Origin: an uncultured Verrucomicrobium sp.
Lineage (GTDB): Bacteria > Verrucomicrobiota > Verrucomicrobiia > Methylacidiphilales > GAS474
Length of the DNA stretch: 7,773 nt
NCBI GenBank assembly: GCA_903889845.1
Contig: CAISZB010000105.1
Location: forward strand, 1-7,773
Direction: 5' to 3'
Shown here in pieces: positions 1 through 5,667 of the stretch. The notes below the pieces were generated by a model. The model saw only the letters and a list, made by a program, of their open reading frames with translations. It did not search any database and was not told where the DNA came from. Both the position numbers and the translations under genes were made by a program. Each line of letters begins with the position of its first letter. The first letter of the stretch is position 1.

Positions 1-21
1 CTGCCCGGAAACCCTCCCGCC

Positions 22-1224
22 GTGACCTCCTCCCTGGCCTCCCTCCGCACCGTGACCGACCGGCTCCCCTTCCTCCGGGGGAAAAGCCCGGCGACCCTCG
101 GCCTCCTCCTGTTGGGGGTCCTCGTCCTGGGCCTCTACTTCTACTTCTCCCGCCCCGCCGCCGAGGTCTACCGCGTCCGCCACGGCACCGCCATCGCCGC
201 CGTCTACGGGACCGTCCGGATCGAGTGGACCTACTCGATCGGCGTCCGCGCGCAGAACACTGGCTACATCCAACTCAAGGACATCGCCCCCGGCCAGTCG
301 TCGATCGGCCTCCACGTCCGCAAGGACCAGGTCCTGGCCACGATCGTCGACGAGACCACTGCCCGCTCCATGAGCCAGGCAAAGATCGACCTGGCCGCCG
401 CCGTCGCCAAGCAGCGCGTCGGCCCCCCCTCGACCACCCTCCTCGACTCGGCCCGCACCAGCCTCCAGCGGACGATCCAGCTCAACGACCTCAACCCCGG
501 CGCCGTCGCCCCCGCCCAGCTCGAACAGTCCCGCAACGACGTCAAGCGCCTGGAGGACGCCGTGAAGGGGGAGCAGATCCTCCTCGACCAGACCGTCGAG
601 ACCTGCCGCCAGAACCTCGCCAACCTCCAGGACAAGATGGGCCGCTCCGAGATCAAGTCCCCCATCGACGGCGTCCTCACCGCGATCGCCAACGCCGACG
701 GGGAGCTGGTCAACGAGGGGAACACCGTCTTCACCATCGCCCAGGGCAGCACCTACGTCAGCGGCCAGGTCAACGAGGAGGACGTCGGTCGCGTCGCCGA
801 GAAGCTCAAGGCGAAGATCCGCCTCTACTCCTTCCCGAACACCGACCTCCTGGGCACCGTCTCCTCGATCCTCCCCTATCCCGATCCCGCCACCCAGCGC
901 TACACCGTCATCCTCTCCCTCGACGCCCCCCCGCCGAACCTCATGGCCGGCATGACCGGGGAGATGAACATCATCATCGGCCAGCGGGAAAACGCCCTCC
1001 TCGTCCCCACCCAGGCGATCGTGAACGGCCACGTCTTCGTCGTCACCTCCGGCGGCACCGTCTCCCCCCGCGCCGTCCACGTCGGCTTCCGCAGCATGGA
1101 AACCTCGGAAGTCCTCGACGGCGTCCAGGAGGGCGACCGCGTCATCGTCGCCGACCAGGACCTCTTCCACCCCGGCGACCACGTCCGCCCCCTCGAGATC
1201 AATACCGAAACGAAGTCCAACTGA
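22..1224 (+). CDS. HlyD/MacA-family periplasmic adaptor subunit of an ABC exporter
   Basis: Membrane-fusion (adaptor) protein of 400 residues, which would link an inner-membrane ABC exporter to the periplasm or an outer-membrane channel. Seen: a cytoplasmic N-terminus, one membrane anchor (about residues 25-42) and the first half of a lipoyl/barrel-sandwich domain (about 80-112). Then come an alpha-helical hairpin (about 113-207), the second lipoyl half (KSPIDGVLTAI, 212-222), a beta-barrel region (about 243-320) and a membrane-proximal domain to 390. At the hairpin tip, R150 and L154 followed by AVAPAQLE recall the RxxxLxxxxxxS TolC-docking motif of MacA/AcrA, but the serine is replaced by alanine and spacing is off, so docking to a TolC-like partner is uncertain. 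The GTG start at 22 is a choice: the frame stays open to the window edge, so the true start may lie upstream. The permease follows after 15 bases. Family is secure; substrate is unknown. Confidence 0.88.
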   Translation: MTSSLASLRTVTDRLPFLRGKSPATLGLLLLGVLVLGLYFYFSRPAAEVYRVRHGTAIAAVYGTVRIEWTYSIGVRAQNTGYIQLKDIAPGQSSIGLHVRKDQVLATIVDETTARSMSQAKIDLAAAVAKQRVGPPSTTLLDSARTSLQRTIQLNDLNPGAVAPAQLEQSRNDVKRLEDAVKGEQILLDQTVETCRQNLANLQDKMGRSEIKSPIDGVLTAIANADGELVNEGNTVFTIAQGSTYVSGQVNEEDVGRVAEKLKAKIRLYSFPNTDLLGTVSSILPYPDPATQRYTVILSLDAPPPNLMAGMTGEMNIIIGQRENALLVPTQAIVNGHVFVVTSGGTVSPRAVHVGFRSMETSEVLDGVQEGDRVIVADQDLFHPGDHVRPLEINTETKSN

Positions 1225-1239
1225 TCGATCCCCTGGCCC

Positions 1240-2493
1240 GTGCCCGTGAAGCCCTCCCTCTACATCGCCCTCCGCTTCACCGCCGCCCGGAAACGCTCCC
1301 TCGTCTTCAGCCTCTCCGGCGTCATCCTCGGCGTCGCCTTCTTCATCTCCACCCAGGCGCAGACGCAGGGGTTCGAGAAATTCTTCATCGAGACCGTCCT
1401 CGGCACCTCCGGCGCCATCACCATCGGGGACCGTTTCCAACCCCGTTACGATCCGATCCTGACGGGTGGGAACGGCACCTCCGCCGCCGTCAGCGGCCAG
1501 CAATCGCGCAAATACTACTCCGGCGTCGACAACCCCGGCCTCCTCATCCGCTGCCTGGAGGACTACTCCGCCGTCCTCGCCGTCGCCCCCTACGTCGAGG
1601 GGAACGCCACCCTCCGGACCAACTTCAAGGACGAGGTCATCAAGCTCCAGGGCATCGACCTCGTCGCCCAGCTCCGCGCCACCACCCTGCGGGGCCAGAT
1701 CATCAAGGGCGACCTCGACCGCTTCAAGTACCGCCCCTACGGCCTCCTCGTCGGCACCCTCCTGGCCGACAAACTCCAGGTCAAGCCGGGCGACATCGTC
1801 TACCTCACCGGCGCCCAGGGCAGCCCCCACGCCTGCACCATCGAGGGGGTCTTCCAATCGGGCATCAACGCCGTCGACCAATCCCGCGTCTACACCCACA
1901 CCTCGACGGCGCAGAGCATCCTGAACATGCCCTACCAGATCACCTCGATCGTCGTCCGGCTCCGCGATCCCCAGCGCGCCCCGGAGGTCGCCGCCCACTT
2001 CGAGCAGCAGTTCGCCCACATCTCGCGCAGCTGGCAGGACCGGGAGCAGGGGAACCTCGCCATCTTCCACGCCCTGCGCCTCTCCTCCGCCATCGTCGTC
2101 TCCCTCATCATCCTCCTGGCCGGCTTCGGCATCTTCAACATCCTCACCATGACCGTCCTCAACAAGGTCCGGGAAATCGCCATCCTCCGCTCCATGGGCT
2201 ACCGGCGCGGGGACATCCAGGGCATCTTCCTCTTCCAGGGCCTCATCATCGCCACCATCGGCTCCGCCGTCGGCTGCGTCCTGGGGGGGATCCTCACCTA
2301 CTCGATCTCCCTCATCCCGATCCACATGCGCGGCATCATGAACACCGACCACTTCGTCGTCGCCTGGTCTTCCTCCCACTACGTCTGGGCCGTCCTCATC
2401 GCCTACGTCTCCGTCCTCGTCGCCAGCTACTTCCCCGCCCGGCGCGCCGCCCTCCTGCCGCCCGTCAACATCCTCCGGGGCTCGGGACAATAA
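1240..2493 (+). CDS. LolC/LolE-like ABC exporter permease (FtsX/MacB fold)
   Basis: Inner-membrane permease of 417 residues with the four-helix MacB/FtsX plan: helix 1 at about 20-38, a large periplasmic domain (39-280), then helices at about 282-304, 328-357 and 379-398. Lol-type signatures are visible. The N-terminus LYIALRFTAARKRS matches the LolC/LolE opening. LLVGTLLADKLQVKPGD (169-185) matches their periplasmic domain. Just before helix 2 is a W265...L273...AL279 segment, followed by NKVREIAILRSMG (308-320), the ATPase-coupling loop. The C-terminus PARRAALLPPVNILRG is also typical. In LolCDE such permeases pull lipoproteins from the inner membrane; in MacB-type systems they work as mechanotransmitters. 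The start is GTG at 1240, or GTG at 1246; no good Shine-Dalgarno is visible. The adaptor's TGA lies in this same frame, so the start cannot be upstream of 1225. Substrate is not readable from sequence. Confidence 0.88.
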   Translation: MPVKPSLYIALRFTAARKRSLVFSLSGVILGVAFFISTQAQTQGFEKFFIETVLGTSGAITIGDRFQPRYDPILTGGNGTSAAVSGQQSRKYYSGVDNPGLLIRCLEDYSAVLAVAPYVEGNATLRTNFKDEVIKLQGIDLVAQLRATTLRGQIIKGDLDRFKYRPYGLLVGTLLADKLQVKPGDIVYLTGAQGSPHACTIEGVFQSGINAVDQSRVYTHTSTAQSILNMPYQITSIVVRLRDPQRAPEVAAHFEQQFAHISRSWQDREQGNLAIFHALRLSSAIVVSLIILLAGFGIFNILTMTVLNKVREIAILRSMGYRRGDIQGIFLFQGLIIATIGSAVGCVLGGILTYSISLIPIHMRGIMNTDHFVVAWSSSHYVWAVLIAYVSVLVASYFPARRAALLPPVNILRGSGQ

Positions 2494-2497
2494 AGGA
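2493..2497 (+). promoter_or_regulatory. Shine-Dalgarno of the ABC ATPase gene
   Basis: AAGGA, overlapping the permease stop TAA and three bases before the ATG at 2501. Spacing is short, but it supports that start and suggests translational coupling with the permease. Confidence 0.5.
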
Positions 2498-2500
2498 ACC

Positions 2501-3214
2501 ATGAGCGAAGCCGCCTCCCATCCCCCCTGCCTCGCCGCCCGCAACCTGGAGCGCTACCTCGGCGAGGAGGAATCCCGCGTCCACGTCCTGCGCGGCGTCA
2601 ACCTCACCCTGGAACCGGGGACCGTCCACGCCATCGTCGGCCCCTCCGGTTGCGGGAAAAGCTCCCTCCTCTACATCCTCGGCCTCCTCGACAACCCCGA
2701 CGCCGGGCACCTGGAAATCGGCGGCGTGCCCGTCCTTTCCATCGACGACGGGGAAGCCTCCGCGAAGCGCAACGAATCGATCGGCTTCGTCTTTCAGTTC
2801 CACTTCCTCCTCGAAGACTTCACCGCCGAGGAAAACGTCATGATCCCGATGCGCCGTCTGGGGAAGCTGACCGAGGCGGAGATGGAAGCCCGCGCCTACC
2901 TCCTCCTGGAGGAAGTCGGCCTCGGGTCGAAGGCGAAGCGTCCCAGCCGCCACCTCTCCGGCGGTGAGCAGCAGCGCGTCGCCATCGCCCGCGCCCTGGC
3001 GAACGACCCCCTCGTCCTCCTCGCCGACGAGCCGACGGGCAACCTCGATTCCCTCAACTCCGACCGTGTCTTCGGCCTCCTCACCCGCCTCGTCCATCAC
3101 CGGAACAAGGCCCTCCTCCTCGTCACCCACAACCCCGCCATCGCCGACGTCTGCGACTGGGTCCACGAGATGAAGGACGGGATGATCGTGAACACGACCC
3201 GGAACGAGCGGTAG
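2501..3214 (+). CDS. LolD-like ABC exporter ATP-binding protein
   Basis: ATPase of 237 residues that powers the exporter. All motifs are intact: Walker [10 protein letters not shown] (47-55), Q-loop Q99, signature LSGGEQQ (152-158), Walker B VLLADEP (172-178) with E177 as catalytic glutamate, D-loop NLDS (181-184) and switch histidine H210 in LVTHNP. The stretch [15 protein letters not shown] (99-113) closely matches the QFHHLLPDFTALENV hallmark of LolD, more than a generic MacB domain would. It lies seven bases after the permease stop and is the last gene of the trio. The order adaptor-permease-ATPase is that of cyanobacterial DevBCA, while the permease and ATPase sequences look Lol-like. 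It could be annotated lolD, but a lipoprotein-releasing role cannot be assumed next to an HlyD adaptor, so no symbol is given. Confidence 0.92.
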   Translation: MSEAASHPPCLAARNLERYLGEEESRVHVLRGVNLTLEPGTVHAIVGPSGCGKSSLLYILGLLDNPDAGHLEIGGVPVLSIDDGEASAKRNESIGFVFQFHFLLEDFTAEENVMIPMRRLGKLTEAEMEARAYLLLEEVGLGSKAKRPSRHLSGGEQQRVAIARALANDPLVLLADEPTGNLDSLNSDRVFGLLTRLVHHRNKALLLVTHNPAIADVCDWVHEMKDGMIVNTTRNER

Positions 3215-3218
3215 AGGG

Positions 3219-3234
3219 GCGCGACGGCCCGCGC
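3219..3234. other. Small GC hairpin in the convergent gap
   Basis: GCGCG (3219-3223) and CGCGC (3230-3234) can pair around a six-base loop, five bases after the ATPase stop codon. No T-run follows on the plus strand, so it is not a classic intrinsic terminator; it may only protect the 3' end of the exporter mRNA. Confidence 0.25.
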
Positions 3235-3239
3235 GATGG

Positions 3240-3262
3240 CGCAAAGAACCCGAATGGGGTTT
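3240..3262 (-). terminator. Possible weak terminator of the HDOD gene
   Basis: Just after the HDOD stop, reading the minus strand, AACCC and GGGTT form a five-base-pair stem with a five-base loop, followed by CTTT. The stem is short and the T-run only three bases, so this is a tentative call. Transcription from the exporter operon converges here. Confidence 0.25.
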
Positions 3263-3265
3263 CCC

Positions 3266-4228
3266 TCAATCCCTCGCCAGCAACGCCCCGACCCGTCGCA
3301 CCTGGGCGAGTTCCTCCTCCGCCAGGGCGGGGAGGTTCGGCGGGAGGCCGAGGGCGCGAAGCCATTGGAAGACGGGGGTGTGGAGGATTTCCTCGAACGT
3401 CGGGCGGGTCGCATCGACAGGGGCGTTCGCGACGGGGATGGGGAAGCCGCAGGCGTCGGCCGCGGCGTCGGCCAGGCGGAGGAGGACGGCGAGGAAGGGG
3501 CCGTTGTAGCGGGGGTTGCGGAGGCGGGCGGCGTCGGGCAGCGTCGCGTCGTGATGGAGGGCGACGGCCTCGACGACGTGCGGGGCGAGGCCGGAGCGGA
3601 CGCAGATCGCCGCCCCGATGTCGGCGTGGGAGGTGCCGAAGATCTCGTGTTCGAGGGGGAAGAGGGCGTCGGGCTCGTCGAAGAAGAGGCCGTAGTCCTG
3701 CCGCAGGAAGGGGACCAGGGCGGGCCAGGCGGCGTCGTGGAAGAGGCCGGCCAGGTACTCGGTGCCATCGACGGGATGGTAGTGGGCGGCTAGGCGTTCC
3801 ACGAGGCGCGCGGTGAAGAGGCTCCGCTCCCACAGCGGGAGCCAGGCCCCGGCGAGCTTGTCCCCGTTCATCCACCGCAGGAGGGCGACGCCGAAGAGGA
3901 CGCGGAGCCGGGTGAGGCCGAGGAACATGACGGCGTATTGGAGGTTGAAACGGCGGCTGCCCAGGGCGGCGAGGTGGGCGGCGTGGAGGACGAGCTCGGA
4001 GAGGGCGGCGTCGGCCGCCAGGATTTCCGTGCAGCGTTCGAGGGAGGGTTCCTCCCGGTAGAGCTGGCGGCCCAATTCACTGAGGGCCGATCCGGCGGCG
4101 GGCAGGAGGTTGCCCGAGGTCTGGATGTGGATACCGAGGCGGCGGGAGAGGTCACCCTGGGTCATGCCCTCTGGATAGAGGCGGAGCCAGATTTCTTGGG
4201 CCTTTTCGGCGGTAAGCATCTCGGTCAT
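3266..4228 (-). CDS. HDOD-domain protein
   Basis: Protein of 320 residues with an HDOD domain at about 40-255, a relative of HD phosphohydrolases that usually lacks the catalytic metal site and acts in signalling or regulation. Seen: the opening NLLPAAGSALSELG, the helical DAALSELVLHAAHL block (73-86), LQYAVMFLGLTRLR (96-109), HD-like LFHDAAW (162-168, H164 and D165), then EHEIFGTSHADIGAAI (193-208) and ALHHD (223-227). LLRLADAAADA closes the domain. Both the HD pair and later histidines are present, so loss of catalysis is not certain. The first 35 residues (with TQGDLSRRLGI) look helical and are not HDOD. There is no GGDEF, EAL or receiver domain. The ATG at 4228 is supported by AGGAG seven bases upstream and a promoter 27 bases upstream. 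Target or ligand unknown. Confidence 0.85.
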   Translation of the reverse strand: MTEMLTAEKAQEIWLRLYPEGMTQGDLSRRLGIHIQTSGNLLPAAGSALSELGRQLYREEPSLERCTEILAADAALSELVLHAAHLAALGSRRFNLQYAVMFLGLTRLRVLFGVALLRWMNGDKLAGAWLPLWERSLFTARLVERLAAHYHPVDGTEYLAGLFHDAAWPALVPFLRQDYGLFFDEPDALFPLEHEIFGTSHADIGAAICVRSGLAPHVVEAVALHHDATLPDAARLRNPRYNGPFLAVLLRLADAAADACGFPIPVANAPVDATRPTFEEILHTPVFQWLRALGLPPNLPALAEEELAQVRRVGALLARD

Positions 4229-4235
4229 GGGAAAA

Positions 4236-4240
4236 CTCCT
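4236..4240 (-). promoter_or_regulatory. Shine-Dalgarno of the HDOD gene
   Basis: AGGAG on the minus strand, seven bases before the ATG at 4228. It favours this start over the second ATG three codons downstream and is the best-placed ribosome site in the window. Confidence 0.7.
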
Positions 4241-4254
4241 GTAGCGGGTTAACT

Positions 4255-4283
4255 ATTACAGCGTGACGCGGGAGGTGCGGCAA
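4255..4283 (-). promoter_or_regulatory. Candidate sigma70-type promoter of the HDOD gene
   Basis: On the minus strand, -35 TTGCCG (4278-4283), a 17-base spacer and -10 TGTAAT (4255-4260, five of six consensus bases). The expected transcript start is near 4248, giving a leader of about 20 bases that holds the AGGAG site. An AT-rich block lies immediately upstream of the -35. Confidence 0.5.
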
Positions 4284-4284
4284 A

Positions 4285-4340
4285 GTTTCGCGTTAAACCT
4301 TATACTTCAAAAAAGCACAATTGCTAGTATTTTATATGTA
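4285..4340. other. AT-rich block in the HDOD/DUF2252 divergent region
   Basis: About 56 bases of strikingly AT-rich DNA in an otherwise GC-rich window, with a run of six A on the plus strand and repeated TA steps. It sits directly upstream of the HDOD -35 and could act as an UP element for it, or hold a promoter for the DUF2252 gene. On the plus strand I find no -35/-10 pair with good spacing, so the second role is weaker. Confidence 0.4.
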
Positions 4341-4382
4341 GGGATTGATGGGGCTAGGGAGATGACGTCCGGAGTTTGCCGG

Positions 4383-4401
4383 GGGAGGGCTGTGGGGGGG
4401 G
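4383..4401 (+). other. G-quadruplex-prone tract upstream of the DUF2252 gene
   Basis: Four GGG tracts can be drawn (4383-4385, 4387-4389, 4394-4396, 4399-4401) with loops A, CTGT and GG, meeting the usual G3/N1-7 rule. It is on the coding strand about 100 bases before the start codon, so it could fold in DNA, or in RNA if transcription begins upstream. Confidence 0.4.
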
Positions 4402-4475
4402 CGCGTTTCCAACGCGATGGAGGTCGGAGTGGAGGGGGAAGCGTCCTGGGGGAAGCCTTCCAGGATGCGTTTCCT
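4402..4475 (+). other. Two tandem hairpins upstream of the DUF2252 gene
   Basis: Hairpin 1: CGCGTT (4402-4407) pairs with AACGCG (4411-4416) around a three-base loop. Hairpin 2: GCGTCCTGG (4441-4449) pairs with CCAGGATGC (4460-4468, one G-T pair) around a ten-base loop, and may extend through GGGGAA (4435-4440) with TTTCCT (4470-4475) past a one-base bulge. Hairpin 2 ends 28 bases before the start codon. There is no coding sequence here. Confidence 0.4.
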
Positions 4476-4498
4476 TTTGAAGGGGCAATGGGTATAAG
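4470..4498 (+). promoter_or_regulatory. Candidate proximal promoter of the DUF2252 gene
   Basis: TATAAG (4493-4498) matches five of six -10 bases; a poor -35 (TTTCCT, 4470-4475) lies 17 bases upstream. Transcription would begin at about 4504-4506, on the start codon itself, giving a leaderless mRNA. The lack of a Shine-Dalgarno fits this. Confidence 0.3.
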
Positions 4499-4503
4499 AA
4501 GCC

Positions 4504-5586
4504 ATGAGGCCGATCCTGGAATCAACGCACGACTTCGAGGTGTGGCTGGCGAAGCAGACGCCCCTCGTCGCCTTCGACCTCCGCTACAAGCACGCGCAGA
4601 TGGTCTCCGATCCGTTTCTCTTCCTCCGCGCGACGTTCTACCGCTGGCTGGAGGTTTTTCCCCAAGTCCTCCCCGACCTGGCCGGATCGCCCAGGGTCCC
4701 CGCCGTCGGCGACCTCCACGTGGAGAACTTCGGCACGTGGCGCGACATCGAGGGGCGGCTGGCGTGGGGGATCAACGATTTCGACGAGGCGGCGCGGTTT
4801 CCCTACGCGCTCGACCTCGTCCGGCTAACCGTCAGCGCCTCCCTCGCCGGATCGGGCCTCGGTCTCTCGATGAAGGAGGCGGCGCGGGCGATCTTGGAGG
4901 GGTACCTCCGGACCCTCGACAGGGGCGGGGAGCCGATCGTCCTCGCGGAGCGGCACGGCGTCCTGCGCCGGATGGCCCTCGGCACCCTGGCGGAGCCCGA
5001 GGCCTATTGGACGAGGCTCGACGCGAAGACCGCGCCCGTGCGACGTGTCCCGGGGAAAGTGCGGAAGGCCCTCGCCACGCTGCTCCCGGAGGGGGCCGAT
5101 CCCGCCTATCGCGCCGTCACGGTGCCGAAGGGGCTGGGCAGCCTGGGGCGGCCCCGGTTCGTCGCCCTGGCCGATTACAAGGGCGCCCGGATCGCACGGG
5201 AGGCAAAGGCCTTCGTCCCCTCGGCGGTCAACTGGCTGGCGGGGGGGAAGGTCTCCGGGAAAAAGGCCCTCCTCCACATCGTCGCGGGGGCCGTCCGCTG
5301 TCCCGACCCGTTCTGGACGATCTCCGGGAAATGGATCGTCCGCCGCCTCAGCCCCGATTGCCGCCGGATCGAGCTGGCCGACCTGGCGAAGGAGCGCGAC
5401 GCCGACCTCCTCCTCCGCGCGATGGGCCACGAGACGGCGAACGTCCACCTGGGCGACAGTGCGGCGGCCGACGCGGCCTGGAAGGACGCGCGGCGTCGCG
5501 GCCTCGGCGGGGCGTGGCTGGCCGAGGCCGGGGAGGCGATGGCTGCGGCCCTACGCCGGGACTGGAAGGCGTGGCGGAAGGGGTAG
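4504..5586 (+). CDS. DUF2252-family protein with kinase-like motifs
   Basis: Protein of 360 residues of the uncharacterised DUF2252/COG4320 family, somewhat shorter than the 400 or more residues usual for it. Family signatures are clear: DPFLFLR (36-42), GDLHVENFG (69-77) and NDFDE (91-95), followed by YALDLVRLTVSASL (101-114). GDxHxxN and DFD resemble the catalytic loop and metal-binding motif of aminoglycoside-kinase-like enzymes. Further on, GLGSLGRPRFVAL (210-222) resembles a glycine-rich ATP loop, followed by REAKAF (232-237). If both readings hold, the kinase lobes are in permuted order. Near the C-terminus is GHETANVHLGD (308-318). No signal peptide or membrane segment; likely cytoplasmic. 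The start is fixed: an in-frame TAA lies at 4495-4497 and ATG 4504 is the next start. Activity and substrate are unknown. Confidence 0.85.
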   Translation: MRPILESTHDFEVWLAKQTPLVAFDLRYKHAQMVSDPFLFLRATFYRWLEVFPQVLPDLAGSPRVPAVGDLHVENFGTWRDIEGRLAWGINDFDEAARFPYALDLVRLTVSASLAGSGLGLSMKEAARAILEGYLRTLDRGGEPIVLAERHGVLRRMALGTLAEPEAYWTRLDAKTAPVRRVPGKVRKALATLLPEGADPAYRAVTVPKGLGSLGRPRFVALADYKGARIAREAKAFVPSAVNWLAGGKVSGKKALLHIVAGAVRCPDPFWTISGKWIVRRLSPDCRRIELADLAKERDADLLLRAMGHETANVHLGDSAAADAAWKDARRRGLGGAWLAEAGEAMAAALRRDWKAWRKG

Positions 5587-5596
5587 CGACGGTATT

Positions 5597-5630
5597 TTGC
5601 CCCGGCAAAGCCCCCTTGCCTCGGCGGGGT
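5597..5630. other. Stem-loop with alternative pairings between the DUF2252 and LptF/G genes
   Basis: GGCAA (5604-5608) can pair with TTGCC on either side (5597-5601 or 5616-5620). In the second fold, CCCC (5600-5603) can also pair with GGGG (5626-5629) past a five-base bulge. There is no T-run, so it is not a classic terminator. The downstream TTGCC is also the proposed -35 of the next gene. Confidence 0.3.
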
Positions 5631-5644
5631 GCAGGTCCTTTAAT
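5616..5644 (+). promoter_or_regulatory. Candidate sigma70-type promoter of the LptF/LptG-family gene
   Basis: -35 TTGCCT (5616-5621), a 17-base spacer and -10 TTTAAT (5639-5644, five of six). The predicted transcript start is near 5651, about 17 bases before the ATG. It closely resembles the HDOD promoter (TTGCCG, 17, TGTAAT). Confidence 0.42.
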
Positions 5645-5667
5645 GGACGTTCCCTCCCCTGGACGCC

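Noticed and set aside
225..2504. A 759-codon open frame overlapping the adaptor and permease
   Set aside because: Rich in Arg, Pro and His with no domain; a frame shadow of two well-supported genes.
2465..3244. Minus-strand frame of 259 codons opposite the ABC ATPase
   Set aside because: Antisense shadow: all ATPase motifs are on the plus strand, and this product has no recognisable domain.
3236..3793. Plus-strand frame of 185 codons opposite the HDOD gene
   Set aside because: Antisense shadow with Gly/Glu/Val-rich product; the HDOD motifs, Shine-Dalgarno and promoter are on the minus strand.
5612..5624. A 13-base direct repeat shared with 7499-7511
   Set aside because: About half an occurrence of such a repeat is expected by chance in a window this size, more with GC bias; the flanks do not match.
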